From assembly GCF_002797495.1 (NCBI RefSeq), contig NZ_PGEZ01000001.1:1736001-1800000 (forward strand): DNA of 64,000 bases, written 5' to 3'. The notes below the pieces were generated by a model. The model was given only the letters and a program-made list of their open reading frames with translations. It was not told the DNA's origin and made no database searches. Every line of letters begins with the position of its first letter. The first letter of the stretch is position 1. Position numbers and translations under genes: made by a program. Shown here one piece after another: positions 35,012 through 44,805 of the stretch. This stretch comes from Mumia flava (GTDB lineage Bacteria; Actinomycetota; Actinomycetes; Propionibacteriales; Nocardioidaceae).

Positions 35012-35650
35012 TCAGGTCGCCGCGCCCACCGAGGCGGCGAGGCCGACGATGTGCCCGAGCCGCGCGAGCTCCGAGTCGAGCACCGGCGGCCCGCCGTGGC
35101 GCCCGAGCACGACCACGGTCTCGCTCCTCGGGACCGGGGCGGCCGCGAGGACGGTCGAGTCCCAGCCGGAGACCGGGCTGAGCCGCTGCGCGCTCTCGAT
35201 CAGGAACCACTTCTCCACGTCGTCGGTCAGCTCCGGCGCCGTCGCGGTCTCGTGCAGCACGGACGGGCCGTCCGGTGTCCGCGCGACGAGCATCGCCCAG
35301 TCCGCCCGGAACGTCTCGGGGATCTTCTCGACCAGCATCTCCAGTGCCCGGGTCGGCTCCGCGGTGAACGCTTCGACGGCCTCGAGGTCCATCGACAGGT
35401 TCACGCCGGCGTTGTAGCGCGAGATCCACTGCACCCGGACGCCGTCGAGCCGGTGGCACGCACTGATCAGCTGGTCCGGCATCGTGGTGACGGGAAGCTC
35501 GAGCAGCACGTCGTCGACCGCCTTGCCGTCGCTGCGGTGCTCGACGATCTCGATGGCGTGGATGTCCGCGCCCGCCTCACCGAGGGCCGAGGCGACCGCG
35601 CCGAGCGACCCGGGGACGTCGGGCAGCTCGATGCGCAGCAAGAAGGCCAT
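35012..35650 (-). CDS. ACT-domain protein
   Basis: 212 residues. The N-terminus is an ACT ligand-binding domain (FLLRIELPDVPGSLGAVASALGEAGADIHAIEIVEH, ~2–75), the usual amino-acid sensor. Residues ~95–205 resemble a GAF-like domain (RALEMLVEKIPETFRADWAMLVAR…). No catalytic or DNA-binding domain. The ATG at 35650 has GGAGGAG 7 nt upstream. A 264-nt leader with GC-rich hairpins precedes it. Function is unknown; amino-acid sensing is inference. Confidence 0.78.
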   Translation of the reverse strand: MAFLLRIELPDVPGSLGAVASALGEAGADIHAIEIVEHRSDGKAVDDVLLELPVTTMPDQLISACHRLDGVRVQWISRYNAGVNLSMDLEAVEAFTAEPTRALEMLVEKIPETFRADWAMLVARTPDGPSVLHETATAPELTDDVEKWFLIESAQRLSPVSGWDSTVLAAAPVPRSETVVVLGRHGGPPVLDSELARLGHIVGLAASVGAAT

Positions 35651-35914
35651 GGCTCGTCTCCTCCGTTCAGCCGACCGGCGCCTGAGTCGGCGCCGTCGCG
35701 GTCGACGGTGACCACGGGCGTGCGTCCTACGTGGCCGAGGTGCGCGCCGCCCCGGTCGGGACGGGCTCGCTTCTCGGGATTCGTGCCCCCGGCCGAGCAT
35801 ACCGACCACGCACCCCGGCCTGGGGCGCGCGCTCCCATTTCTGCCCCGATGACCGAATACCACCGCCTCGTCGGCCGGTACGTCCCGGTGCCGGCGCGCG
35901 GTAGCGTGAGGGTC

Positions 35915-36865
35915 ATGACCACCCAGGTCCGCCCCCGGACGTTCGGTGACCCCGACGTGCTCGAGGTCCGCGAGGTCGCCGAGCCCGAGCCGGGCGACGG
36001 CCAGGTGCGCGTCGCCGTCCACGCCATCGACGTCAATCCGTGGGACGTCACGAGCTACAGCGGGCGCGCGGGGACCGACCCGACCCTGCTCGACGGGCTC
36101 GGCTCGGGAGTGTCCGGCACGGTCAGCGCCGTCGGCCCTGGCGTCGAGGCGTACGAGCCGGGGGATCCGGTGACGACGCGACGGGTCGACGGGTCCAGCT
36201 ACGCCAGCGACGTGCTCGTCGCGGAGGCCGACCTTCTGCCGATGCCCGCAGGGACGTCGTACGAGACGACCGCGGCTCTGTTCCTGAAGGGCGGGACCGC
36301 GGCGCACCTTCTCGAGGCCACCGCGCTCACCGCCGGCGAGACCGTGCTGGTCCACGGCGGCGCCGGCGGCGCCGGCACCATGGCGGTGCAGCTCGCGGTG
36401 CTGGCCGGCGCACGGGTGATCGCGACGGCGGGGGCCCGCAACGCCGACTACCTGATCTCCCTCGGTGCGACCCCGGTGACGTACGGCGAGGGCCTCGCCG
36501 ACCGCGTTCGCGGCGCAGCACCCGACGGCGTGGACGTGGCCTTCGACCTGGTCGGCACCGACGAGGCGGTCGCGGTCTCGCTCGAGCTCGTCGCGGACCT
36601 CAGGCGGATCGCGACCGTGGTGCGGTTCGACGCGGCGGGGGAGCACGGCTTCCGCGCGCTCGGGTACGGGCCGGGCGGCGAGCTGGGGAGCGACGTCCGC
36701 GCCGCGGCCGCGCCCGAGCTGCTGCGGCTCCACGCGCTCGGCCGGCTGCGCGTCGAGATCCGGCACGCCTACCCCCTCGTCCAGGCGGCCCGCGCCCACC
36801 GCGACCTGGAGACCGGTCACGGCCGTGGTGCGCTCGTCCTGATCGCCCGCCCCGAGCACGGCTGA
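35915..36865 (+). CDS. Zinc-independent quinone oxidoreductase-like MDR enzyme
   Basis: 316 residues, medium-chain dehydrogenase/reductase of the quinone oxidoreductase group. The catalytic-domain fold ends with LPMPAGTSYETTAALFLKGGTAAHLL; the NADPH-binding motif is VLVHGGAGGAGTMAVQLA. The zinc cysteines of alcohol dehydrogenases are absent. Short upstream GTGAGGG may be the ribosome-binding site. Substrate unknown. Confidence 0.87.
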   Translation: MTTQVRPRTFGDPDVLEVREVAEPEPGDGQVRVAVHAIDVNPWDVTSYSGRAGTDPTLLDGLGSGVSGTVSAVGPGVEAYEPGDPVTTRRVDGSSYASDVLVAEADLLPMPAGTSYETTAALFLKGGTAAHLLEATALTAGETVLVHGGAGGAGTMAVQLAVLAGARVIATAGARNADYLISLGATPVTYGEGLADRVRGAAPDGVDVAFDLVGTDEAVAVSLELVADLRRIATVVRFDAAGEHGFRALGYGPGGELGSDVRAAAAPELLRLHALGRLRVEIRHAYPLVQAARAHRDLETGHGRGALVLIARPEHG

Positions 36866-36925
36866 CCCGGCCGCGCCACGCGGAGGACACCAGCCCCCGG
36901 GGTCACGCGGGCCAGGGTTCGCGGG

Positions 36926-37891
36926 CTAGGGTGCGGTCCTGGCCAGGAGGCTCCGCCAGACGCGCGGACCGACGACGGCGTTGCCCCCGAGGCTGCGGGC
37001 CCGCTTGTACTCCCGCATCGCCGTGCGTGACGACCGGCCCCAACGCCCGGTCCTCTCCAGCTTCAGCGCCCTCTGGACGACCGTGACCGCGGGACCGCTC
37101 ATGCCCGCGCTGATCCGCAGGCCGGAGTACGTGACCAGGCTGCGGTGGAGACTGCTCGAGCCGGACGGAGCACGCGGCTCGGGGTACCACGGGCACGGCG
37201 TACGGCGGACCGACGTCCAACGGGAGGCCCAGGCGAGGTCCGCGGGGCGGCACGGCCCGTAGTCGTTCCCGGCGTAGGTGCTGTCGTAGAAGGACGTGCG
37301 TCCGCGCGCGCCCGCCCACGACAGCGACACGTGCACGTGGTCGCGGTGGCAGCGCGTGTCGGCGGACCGCTGCGGCGCCGACGCGCAGTTGCTGTAGGCG
37401 CGCCACCCGTCGGAGGCTCGGTACGACGACCAGATCCGGTTGTTCCAGATCAGGTACATGACGCCGAGGCGTCGTGCGTTGGCTGCGGGGTTGCCTGCGG
37501 CGTCGGACCGCAGCAGCCAGCGCAGCAGGTCCCGAGCGCGCTTCTTGCCGTACTTCTCGCGCACCGAGGTCATCCAGTCGACCGCCCGGCCGTCGTGGTG
37601 CTCGCTGCGCGCCGTCGTGCAGGTCCGTCCGGTGGAGTAGTGGGTCTTCGGCCAGGTCGCCACGAGGAGCTCACCGAACGCGCGTGCGCCCGGCTGGGCT
37701 CGCTTCGAGCACGAGTTGGCGCCGACGTACGGGGCGTACGGCTCGACCCGGTCCGGGAGGTCGTCCGGCGTGGGCGGGACCTTCGCGACAGCGTGCGGCG
37801 GCGCCAGGACCACGGCGGCGACGACGCCGACGGAGACGACCACGGACTTGAGAAACACTCCAGAACGGACGAATCGGTCGTCGTTCGGCAT
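36926..37891 (-). CDS. Secreted peptidoglycan-active protein (ARB_07466-like domain plus PG-binding domain)
   Basis: 321 residues. A signal peptide covers ~10–37 (VFLKSVVVSVGVVAAVVLAPPHAVA). The central domain has EHHDGRAVDW and CHRDHVHVSL, giving the H…D…H metal-ligand arrangement of VanY/M15-like and ARB_07466-like domains. The C-terminal ~65 residues are a peptidoglycan-binding repeat (GMSGPAVTVVQRALKLERTGRWGRSSRTAMREYKR). Likely a cell-wall endopeptidase or carboxypeptidase. The ATG at 37891 has a GGGGG upstream. Confidence 0.82.
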   Translation of the reverse strand: MPNDDRFVRSGVFLKSVVVSVGVVAAVVLAPPHAVAKVPPTPDDLPDRVEPYAPYVGANSCSKRAQPGARAFGELLVATWPKTHYSTGRTCTTARSEHHDGRAVDWMTSVREKYGKKRARDLLRWLLRSDAAGNPAANARRLGVMYLIWNNRIWSSYRASDGWRAYSNCASAPQRSADTRCHRDHVHVSLSWAGARGRTSFYDSTYAGNDYGPCRPADLAWASRWTSVRRTPCPWYPEPRAPSGSSSLHRSLVTYSGLRISAGMSGPAVTVVQRALKLERTGRWGRSSRTAMREYKRARSLGGNAVVGPRVWRSLLARTAP

Positions 37892-38014
37892 AGACACCCC
37901 CGGGATGCCGCCGGTCGACAACGGTGTCGGGCCCCGAGCGGACCCGGCGGCGGCGCTCCCACGCTAGTCAGGCTCGCGAGATGCGCATCTCGGCGCCGCG
38001 GCACGGCGCCCCGG

Positions 38015-38752
38015 TCAAGCCAGGTGACGGGCCAGGAACTCCCGGGTCCGCGGGTCGGACGGAGCGGTGAAGATCGCCTCGGGCGCACCCCGCTCCCGTA
38101 CGACCCCGTCGTCCAGGAAGACCACCTCGTCGGCGACGTCGCGAGCGAACTCCATCTCGTGGGTCGCCATCACGATCGTCATCCCGTCGTCCTTCAGCTC
38201 GCGGATCATCGCGAGGACGTCACCGACGAGCTGGGGGTCGAGCGCGGAGGTGATCTCGTCGAGCAGCAGCACCGCGGGCTCCATCGCGATGGCCCGGACG
38301 ATCGCGACCCGCTGCTGCTGACCCCCGGACAGCGCGTCGGGGTGCTTGGCGGCCTGGTCGGCCAGCCCGAACCGCTCGAGCAGGTCGTCGGCACGCTGCT
38401 CGACCTCACGGCGGTCCGCGCGTCGCACCTTGCGCGGGGCGATCGTCACGTTGTCACGGACCGACAGGTGCGGGAACAGGTTGTACGCCTGGAAGACCAT
38501 CCCGATGTCGCGGCGCACCGCGTCGACGTCCACCCGCGGGTCGGTGATCTCCCGCCCGTCCAGCCAGATGTCGCCGTCGTCGACGACCTCGAGCAGGTTC
38601 AGGCAGCGCAGCAGCGTCGACTTCCCGGACCCCGACGCCCCGATCAGGCAGACGACCTCGTGCGCCCCCACCGACAGGTCCACCCCACGGAGCACGTCGG
38701 TGCTCCCGTACCTCTTGCGCACCCCCTCGGCACGCAGCACCGGGTCGCTCAC
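38015..38752 (-). CDS. Polar amino acid ABC transporter, ATP-binding protein
   Basis: 245 residues. Walker A is GASGSGKST (38–46), signature LSGGQQQR, Walker B LLLDEITSALDP, and H-loop MATHEMEFARD. The sequence is of the glutamine/polar amino acid (GlnQ/HisP) group. The start overlaps the permease stop (ATGA), and the gene is last in a three-gene importer operon. Confidence 0.94.
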   Translation of the reverse strand: MSDPVLRAEGVRKRYGSTDVLRGVDLSVGAHEVVCLIGASGSGKSTLLRCLNLLEVVDDGDIWLDGREITDPRVDVDAVRRDIGMVFQAYNLFPHLSVRDNVTIAPRKVRRADRREVEQRADDLLERFGLADQAAKHPDALSGGQQQRVAIVRAIAMEPAVLLLDEITSALDPQLVGDVLAMIRELKDDGMTIVMATHEMEFARDVADEVVFLDDGVVRERGAPEAIFTAPSDPRTREFLARHLA

Positions 38753-39612
38753 AGCGCCCCGCTCTGCCGTCGTGCCGCGCGCAGCGACAGCCAGTCGGTG
38801 AACCGCGCCAGCGGGATCGTCGCCACGATGAAGAAGCAGGCGGCGACGACGATCGGGGTGAAGACGAAGTCACGGCTGGAGTCGATCTGCGCCTGTCGCA
38901 GCGCCTCGACGATCCCGATCACCGACAGCAGCGCGGTGTCCTTCTGCAGCGACACGAAGTCGTTCAGCAGCGGGGGCGTCACCCGGCGCAGCGCCTGCGG
39001 CAGCACCACGTACCGCAGGGTCGTGCCGTACGACATCCCGAGCGAGCGCCCGCTGGCCCACTGACTCGGGTGCACCGACAGGATGCCGGCCCGGATCACC
39101 TCCGCGACGTACGCGCCGTAGCTCAGCGTGAGCGCGATGATCCCGAGCCAGAAGACGTCGCTCGGAGCGCCCTGGAGGTCGAGCGCGGGCACCCCGAAGC
39201 CGACCAGCAGGATCACGAGCAGCGTCGGCGTCCCTCGGAAGACGTCGGTGTAGACCGTGGCGATCAGCTTGAACGGTGCCATCCACGGCGCCGGGACCAC
39301 CCGGACCACGGCGACGAGCAGCGCCAGCGCCAGGATCAGCACCTCGGCGATCAGGAACGCCTTGATGTTGACGACGAAGGCGCGTGCGATCCCGGGGAAG
39401 GACGCCTTCGCGTCGTCCCAGTCGAAGTACGTCTCGCGGACCCGCTCCCACCCCGGGGCCGAGGTGATCACGAACCAGAGCACCACCAGGAGGGTGACGG
39501 TGGAGACCGCCGCGACCGTCATCCGTCGACGGTCCTGGCGCCTCCGGAAGGCCATCCGCTCGAGCTGGCGGCGGCTCACCTCCCAGCTGGGCGGTGCGGC
39601 GGCGGGTGTCAT
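38749..39612 (-). CDS. Polar amino acid ABC transporter, permease
   Basis: 287 residues. A long cytoplasmic N-terminus (~35) precedes five to six membrane helices. The HEAAG-type family region reads DVFRGTPTLLVILLVGFGVP, and the EAA loop ASGRSLGMSYGTTLRYVVLPQALRRVTPPLLNDFVSLQKDTALLSVIG contacts the ATPase. It probably works as a homodimer because no second permease is present. Confidence 0.94.
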   Translation of the reverse strand: MTPAAAPPSWEVSRRQLERMAFRRRQDRRRMTVAAVSTVTLLVVLWFVITSAPGWERVRETYFDWDDAKASFPGIARAFVVNIKAFLIAEVLILALALLVAVVRVVPAPWMAPFKLIATVYTDVFRGTPTLLVILLVGFGVPALDLQGAPSDVFWLGIIALTLSYGAYVAEVIRAGILSVHPSQWASGRSLGMSYGTTLRYVVLPQALRRVTPPLLNDFVSLQKDTALLSVIGIVEALRQAQIDSSRDFVFTPIVVAACFFIVATIPLARFTDWLSLRAARRQSGAL

Positions 39613-39643
39613 GAGGACGTACGAAGGGTCCGGTCCGGCGGAC

Positions 39644-40531
39644 TCAGGACAGCTCGGGGACGCCCGTGGTCTGCGACAGCCACTGCTCTTCGATGTCGTC
39701 GAGCGTCCCGTCCGAGGACAGGTCGTCGATCGTCGCGTCGAGGCACGTCACGAGCGGGTTGTCCTTCTCCAGCAGCAGGCCGAACTCCTCGGTCTCGCCG
39801 GTCTCCGGCTGGAACTGGCCGACGATCACGCTCGGCTCCGACAGCACGGCGGCCACGGTGTAGAACGCCGACGGAAGATCCATCACGAGGGCGTCGATCT
39901 GGCCGAGCTCCAGCGCCTGGGTCGCCTTGCTCGTGTCGTCGTAGACGCCCGGCTGCTGCGTCGGTGCGATCTGGTCGATCGCCTCCAACGAGGTGGTCCC
40001 GACCTGGGCGCCGAGCTTCGCCTCGGACAGCTCGTCGAGGCTCGTGACGTCGGCGTACTCGCTGTCCTCCAGCGTCACGACCGCCTGCGCCGCCCGGTAG
40101 TACGGCTCGGAGAACGTCACCGCCTTCGCGCGCTTCTCGGTGATCGAGATCTGGTTGATGTCGAAGTCGAACTCCTTGGCGCCCGGCTGGTAGCTCGTGT
40201 TGAACGGCACGGTCACCCAGTCGACCTCGTCCTCGGCGAACCCGAGCCGGTCGGCGATCGCGTAGGCCACCGCCGACTCGAAGCCCTCGCCGTTGGTCGG
40301 GTCGTCGTCGACGAACCACGGCTCGTACGCCGGGGCGTCGGTCCCGATCGTGAGACGACCCGCGTTCTTGAGGGGCAGGGCCTCGACCGAGCAGTCGGCG
40401 TCGCTCGACGCGGAGTCCGATGCCGCGTCGTCGCTCTCGTCCGCCGGTGCACAGCCGGCAGCGAACGCGAGAGCACCGGCGGCGACGAGCGCACCGGCGC
40501 GGGCGGTGCGGGTACGGCGTACGGAGATCAT
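39644..40531 (-). CDS. Polar amino acid ABC transporter, substrate-binding lipoprotein
   Basis: 295 residues. A signal sequence with lipobox FAAGC gives the lipidated Cys near 26, followed by an Asp/Ser-rich linker. It is a bacterial extracellular solute-binding protein family 3: GRLTIGTDAPAYEPW, EGFESAVAYAIADRLGF, FDFDINQISITEKRAKAVTFSEPYY, LGAQVGTTSLE. The acidic/basic specificity is not evident. First gene of its operon. Confidence 0.94.
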   Translation of the reverse strand: MISVRRTRTARAGALVAAGALAFAAGCAPADESDDAASDSASSDADCSVEALPLKNAGRLTIGTDAPAYEPWFVDDDPTNGEGFESAVAYAIADRLGFAEDEVDWVTVPFNTSYQPGAKEFDFDINQISITEKRAKAVTFSEPYYRAAQAVVTLEDSEYADVTSLDELSEAKLGAQVGTTSLEAIDQIAPTQQPGVYDDTSKATQALELGQIDALVMDLPSAFYTVAAVLSEPSVIVGQFQPETGETEEFGLLLEKDNPLVTCLDATIDDLSSDGTLDDIEEQWLSQTTGVPELS

Positions 40532-40605
40532 GGTCTGAATCGTATGGGCATGACGCACCTCACGCGGCCCCAGGTCGACCGTACGAGCCCCGCCGGGCCG
40601 GCGGC

Positions 40606-41406
40606 TCATCGGCGGCCGTCCGTGTCTCCCGAGAGCCGCTGCGCGAGCCAGATCGGCACGATCGAGACGATGATGAGGACGACCGCCACCACGTTGACGA
40701 CCGGGGCCTGGTTGGGGCGGAACAGGTTGCTCAGGATCCAGATCGGCAGGGTCGTCGTGCCGGCGCCGACGGTGAACGTCGTCACGATGATCTCGTCGAA
40801 GCTGAGCGCGAACGCCAGCAGGCCGCCGGCGAGCAGCGCCGACCGCAGCTGCGGGAAGGTCACCAGCCGGAAGGTCGTCCACACCCCCGCGCCGAGGTCG
40901 GCCGATGCCTCCTCCAGGCTGCTGCCGGTGCGGCGCAGCCGTGCCTGGACGTTGTTGAAGACCGTCACGATGCAGAAGGTGGCGTGCGCGACCACCAGGG
41001 TGAAGATCGACAGCTGCACGTCGAGGATGCCGGTGAAGGCGTTGTTGAGGGCGATGCCGGTGACGATGCCGGGCAGCGCGATCGGCAGGATCACCAGCAG
41101 GTTCACCGACGACTTCCCGAAGAACTCGAAGCGCTGGAGCGCCAGCGACAGCAGGGTCCCGAGCACGAGCGCCACCCCGGTCGCGATCAGCGCGACCCGG
41201 ACGCTCGTCAGCACCGCGTCGCGGGCGCCCTCGCTCTGCGCCGCGCGCTGCCACCACTCGAGGGTGAACCCGTCCGGGGGCCAGGTCATCGCCTGGTTCG
41301 GGTTGAACGAGTTCGCCACCACCACGAGCAGCGGGAGATACATGAACGCGAGGATCAGCACGGTCGTCCCGGCCAGCAGCCACCGCACGCGCCTGGAGAG
41401 GATCAT
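40606..41406 (-). CDS. potC: Polyamine-type ABC transporter permease (PotC-like)
   Basis: 266 residues, six membrane helices, with the EAA loop SLEEASADLGAGVWTTFRLVTFPQLRSALLAGGLLAFALSFDEIIVTTFTVGAGTTTLPIWI typical of PotC/YdcV. It pairs with the PotB-like permease 9 nt upstream. Polyamine specificity is inferred from family and partner genes. Confidence 0.88.
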   Translation of the reverse strand: MILSRRVRWLLAGTTVLILAFMYLPLLVVVANSFNPNQAMTWPPDGFTLEWWQRAAQSEGARDAVLTSVRVALIATGVALVLGTLLSLALQRFEFFGKSSVNLLVILPIALPGIVTGIALNNAFTGILDVQLSIFTLVVAHATFCIVTVFNNVQARLRRTGSSLEEASADLGAGVWTTFRLVTFPQLRSALLAGGLLAFALSFDEIIVTTFTVGAGTTTLPIWILSNLFRPNQAPVVNVVAVVLIIVSIVPIWLAQRLSGDTDGRR

Positions 41407-41415
41407 CGACTCCGC

Positions 41416-42327
41416 CTAGAGGTTCTCGAGTGCGCCGGTCCGCTTCACCGCGGCCAGGAACACGATCATGATGGTGATCGGGATCAGGGCGATCGCGGCG
41501 GCGAGCGGCAGGTTGTTCGCCGCGCCGACGTTCGTGTACACGAGGTTGCCGAGCATCTGGTTGGTCCCGCCGACGATGTTCACCGCGATGTAGTCGCCGA
41601 GGGTCAGCGAGAAGCTGAAGATCGAACCCGCGATGATCGCCGGGACCAGCATCGGCATGACCACGTGCCGGATGGTCTGCCCGGCCGAGCCGCCGAGGTC
41701 CCCGGAGGCCTCGAGCAGCGAGTCGGGGACCCGCTCGAAGCCCGCGTAGATCGGCAGGATGACGTACGGGAGCCAGATGTAGGACATCGTGATCACGAGC
41801 GCGACCAGCCCGTACCCCGGGGTCTGGATGCCGAAGGGCTCGGCGACCCACTCGACCAGCCCGCCCGTCGACAGGAGCGACCGCCACGCGAACGCCTTGA
41901 CGAGGTAGCTCGCCCACAGCGGCGTCAGCACCGCGACGACCAGCATCCGCCGGGCGCGAGGAGACGCCACCTTCGACATGAAGAACGCGATCGGCAGGGC
42001 GAGGAGGAGGTCGATCACCGTGACCGCGGCCGCGACGCCGAGCGTCCGCAGCGTGACCGTTCGGTAGAGCGACTCGGTCAGCACCGTCCGGATGTTGTCG
42101 AGCGACCAGGTGCGCTGGATCTCGCCGGTGAAGGCGTCGGTCGTCCAGAGCGCGGTGACGAGCAGCGCGGCGAGCGCGACCACGTAGATCAGCACCAGCC
42201 ACAGCAGCGGCGCCGAGAGCAGGAAGGTCAGGCGCAGCCGCGGGTGGCGGCTGAGGAACGAGGAGAACGGCCGGGTGGCGACCCCCGCGCGTGCGGGGGT
42301 CGCCACCGTGGTCGACGGCGAGGTCAT
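41416..42327 (-). CDS. potB: Polyamine-type ABC transporter permease (PotB-like)
   Basis: 303 residues with six membrane helices and an EAA loop SLLEASGDLGGSAGQTIRHVVMPMLVPAIIAGSIFSFSLTLGDYIAVNIVGG. The N-terminus is a ~30-residue Thr/Ala-rich cytosolic segment. It starts 7 nt after the PotD-like gene. Confidence 0.88.
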   Translation of the reverse strand: MTSPSTTVATPARAGVATRPFSSFLSRHPRLRLTFLLSAPLLWLVLIYVVALAALLVTALWTTDAFTGEIQRTWSLDNIRTVLTESLYRTVTLRTLGVAAAVTVIDLLLALPIAFFMSKVASPRARRMLVVAVLTPLWASYLVKAFAWRSLLSTGGLVEWVAEPFGIQTPGYGLVALVITMSYIWLPYVILPIYAGFERVPDSLLEASGDLGGSAGQTIRHVVMPMLVPAIIAGSIFSFSLTLGDYIAVNIVGGTNQMLGNLVYTNVGAANNLPLAAAIALIPITIMIVFLAAVKRTGALENL

Positions 42328-42334
42328 CCGGCTC

Positions 42335-43528
42335 CTAGCCCTTGATCTCGGTCCAGGCCGCCGTCCACTCCGAGTAGTCGGTGCACGTCACGTCGGTGCG
42401 CCCGTCCAGGCACTCCGCGATCGGCGTGCGCCAGTACCAGAGCTGCTCGGAGAACTCCTCGTCGCCCGCGTGGTACGTGTCGCAGTGGTTGGGGTCGGTG
42501 GTCAGCTCGCACGCCGCCTCGCTGTTCGGCGCCTCGCCGAAGTACTCCGTCGCGGTCGCGTTGGCCTCCGGGCTCGCGATGTAGTCCATCCACGCGTACG
42601 CGCAGTTGACGTTCTCGGCCTGCGACGACAGCATCCACGTGTCGTTCCACGCCGTGGCACCCTCCTCGGGCAGGATCGCCTCGATGTTCGGCTGGTCGAT
42701 CGCGTTGACGATCACCTGCCAGGAGGTCCCCACCACGGAGTCGCCGGTCTGGAACGCCGAGATCTCCTTGAGGTAGTCCGACCAGTACTCGCCGATGCTC
42801 TGCCGCTGCTCCTTCAGCAGATCCACCGCGGCGTCGAGCTGGTCGGCGTCGAGCGCGTACGGGTTGGTGATCCCGAGGTCGGGCTCGTGCTTCATGAGGT
42901 ACAGCGCCGCGTCGGCGATGTAGATCGGCGAGTCGTACGCGGTGACCTTGCCGGCGTACTTCGAGGCGTCGGTGAAGACCGCGCTCCAGGAGGTCGGAGC
43001 CGGCTTGACGACGTCGGTGTTGTACATCAGCAGGTTGGCGCCGTAGCCGTGCGGGATCCCGTAGTTGACACCGTCGACGGTGTTCCACTCGGTGTCCTTG
43101 AGGAAGTCGAAGATGCCCTCGTAGTTCGGGACCAGGTCGGTGTTGACCGCGGCGGCCTCGTCGGAGGCGACCAGGCGCAGCGACAGGTCACCGGAGGCGG
43201 CGATCACGTCGTACTCACCGGTCTTGGCGAGGTTGAACGCCTCGTCCGAGGTGCCGTAGACCTTCGACGTGACCTGACAGCCGGTCTCGTCCTCGAACGG
43301 CGTGACCCAGTCGACGTTCGGGTCGTTGCTGCCGTCCTCGACGTAGCCGGGCCAGGTCAGGATCGAGACCTGGCCCTCGTTCTCGCCGAGCTCCTCGATC
43401 GCCTGCGAGGACTCGCTGCCGCCGCTGTCGTCGTCGCTGCCGCAGGCGCCGACGAGCGCGAGCGAGCACGTGAGCGCGGCGACGCCCAGCAGACGCCGCA
43501 GCGTCGCAGGACGGGTGGTCGGATTCAT
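42335..43528 (-). CDS. potD: Polyamine-type ABC transporter substrate-binding lipoprotein (PotD-like)
   Basis: 397 residues. Signal peptide with lipobox ALVGAC then an Asp/Ser-rich linker. The family 1 solute-binding fold of PotD/PotF follows: VSILTWPGYVED, VTSKVYGTSDEAFNL, YDVIAASGDLSLRLV, VNYGIPHGYGANLLMYNTDVVKPAPTSW. Cysteines in the C-terminal half may form disulfides. Likely ligand putrescine/spermidine or a related amine. Confidence 0.88.
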   Translation of the reverse strand: MNPTTRPATLRRLLGVAALTCSLALVGACGSDDDSGGSESSQAIEELGENEGQVSILTWPGYVEDGSNDPNVDWVTPFEDETGCQVTSKVYGTSDEAFNLAKTGEYDVIAASGDLSLRLVASDEAAAVNTDLVPNYEGIFDFLKDTEWNTVDGVNYGIPHGYGANLLMYNTDVVKPAPTSWSAVFTDASKYAGKVTAYDSPIYIADAALYLMKHEPDLGITNPYALDADQLDAAVDLLKEQRQSIGEYWSDYLKEISAFQTGDSVVGTSWQVIVNAIDQPNIEAILPEEGATAWNDTWMLSSQAENVNCAYAWMDYIASPEANATATEYFGEAPNSEAACELTTDPNHCDTYHAGDEEFSEQLWYWRTPIAECLDGRTDVTCTDYSEWTAAWTEIKG

Positions 43529-43591
43529 GGTGGGACTCCTCTTCGCTCGTGCGGTGGTGGTGGGATGGCCGTCGTCGTCGACGGTCCGGGC

Positions 43592-44671
43592 TCAGGTGAC
43601 GGGGACGAGGTCGCGCAGCGCGAACCGTGCGACGACGTGGTCGCCGCGGTGCTCGTCCCGCGCGAGGGCACCGGCGCTCTGCTCGACCACGACCAGGCGC
43701 GGCCCGGCAGCGAGGTCGACCAGCACGCGGTTGGCGGAGCCGAGGTAGATCGTCTCGGCGATGACGCCCCGTGCCTCGACGACGCCGTCGGCGACGCGGA
43801 CGGGCTCGGCTGCGTTCCAGCCCGACGCGTCGACCAGCGAGACCTTCTCGGGACGCAGCGCGTGGGCGCCGTCGACACCGAGCAGATCACGCGCCTGCTC
43901 CGGCGCGAACAGGTTGGACGTGCCGACGAACGACGCGACGTACGTCGAGCCGGGCTGCTCGTAGATGTCGCGCGGCGTGCCGAGCTGGACGATCCGGCCC
44001 TCGTGGAAGACGGCGATCCGGTCGCTGAGGGTCAGCGCCTCCTCCTGGTCGTGGGTGACGAACACGAAGGTGATGCCGAGCTCGCGCTGGAGCTGCTTGA
44101 GCTCGACCTGCATCTGCTCACGCAGCTTGAGGTCGAGAGCTCCGAGCGGCTCGTCGAGCAGCAGCACGGACGGCTCGACGACGATCGCGCGGGCGAGCGC
44201 CACGCGCTGGCGCTGACCGCCGGAGAGCTGGCTCGGACGCCGGTCGCCGAGGTGCTCGAGCTGGACGGTCGCGAGCGCGTCCCGCGCCCGCGCGCGTCGC
44301 TCCCTGCGGCCCACGCCGCGCACCCGCAGGCCGTAGGCCACGTTGTCGAGCACGTTCATGTGCGGGAAGAGCGCGTAGTCCTGGAAGACGGTGTTGACGT
44401 CACGCTCGAACGGGGCCTTGCCGGTGACGTCGGTGGTGCCGAGCTGGACGGTGCCGTCGGTCGGCTGCTCGAACCCGGCGATCAGCCGCAGCACGGTGGT
44501 CTTTCCGGAACCGGACGGGCCGAGCATCGAGAAGAACTCGCCGTCCGCGATCTCGAGGTCGACCCCGTCGACCGCGGTCACCGGCCCGAACCGCTTCACG
44601 AGGCCGCGCAGCACGATCGCCGGGCTGCCCGAAGCGGTCGTTCCGGCCTGCTCTGCCTGCTGGACGCTCAT
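43592..44671 (-). CDS. potA: Polyamine-type ABC transporter ATP-binding protein (PotA-like)
   Basis: 359 residues. Walker A is GPSGSGKTT, signature LSGGQRQR, Walker [16 protein letters not shown], and a C-terminal TOBE domain (~280–355) as in PotA. It is first in a potA–potD–potB–potC operon, divergent from a GntR regulator across an AT-rich 134-bp promoter region. Confidence 0.9.
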   Translation of the reverse strand: MSVQQAEQAGTTASGSPAIVLRGLVKRFGPVTAVDGVDLEIADGEFFSMLGPSGSGKTTVLRLIAGFEQPTDGTVQLGTTDVTGKAPFERDVNTVFQDYALFPHMNVLDNVAYGLRVRGVGRRERRARARDALATVQLEHLGDRRPSQLSGGQRQRVALARAIVVEPSVLLLDEPLGALDLKLREQMQVELKQLQRELGITFVFVTHDQEEALTLSDRIAVFHEGRIVQLGTPRDIYEQPGSTYVASFVGTSNLFAPEQARDLLGVDGAHALRPEKVSLVDASGWNAAEPVRVADGVVEARGVIAETIYLGSANRVLVDLAAGPRLVVVEQSAGALARDEHRGDHVVARFALRDLVPVT

Positions 44672-44710
44672 GCCTCTCCTCGTTCGCGGGAACCTCTGGC
44701 GCTGCTGCGC

Positions 44711-44760
44711 CGGAAGGTTAAAGATATGAAACCAGATATTAGATTGAGAAGGCAGTGCCG
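44711..44760. promoter_or_regulatory. AT-rich divergent promoter of the pot operon and GntR gene
   Basis: This block contrasts with its GC-rich surroundings and carries AGATAT twice, 12 bp apart (44722–44727 and 44734–44739), followed by AGATTG. It is the obvious place for both promoters and the GntR operator, though no clean palindrome is visible. Confidence 0.5.
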
Positions 44761-44805
44761 TTAGGATTTCGTGACATCGAATCCGGGCGCGGAAAGGGAC
44801 CGACC

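Noticed and set aside
35651-35850. Glycine riboswitch before the ACT-domain gene
   Set aside because: A CTCAGGC-like string is present, but the paired stems and the remaining conserved bases of the aptamer could not be found.
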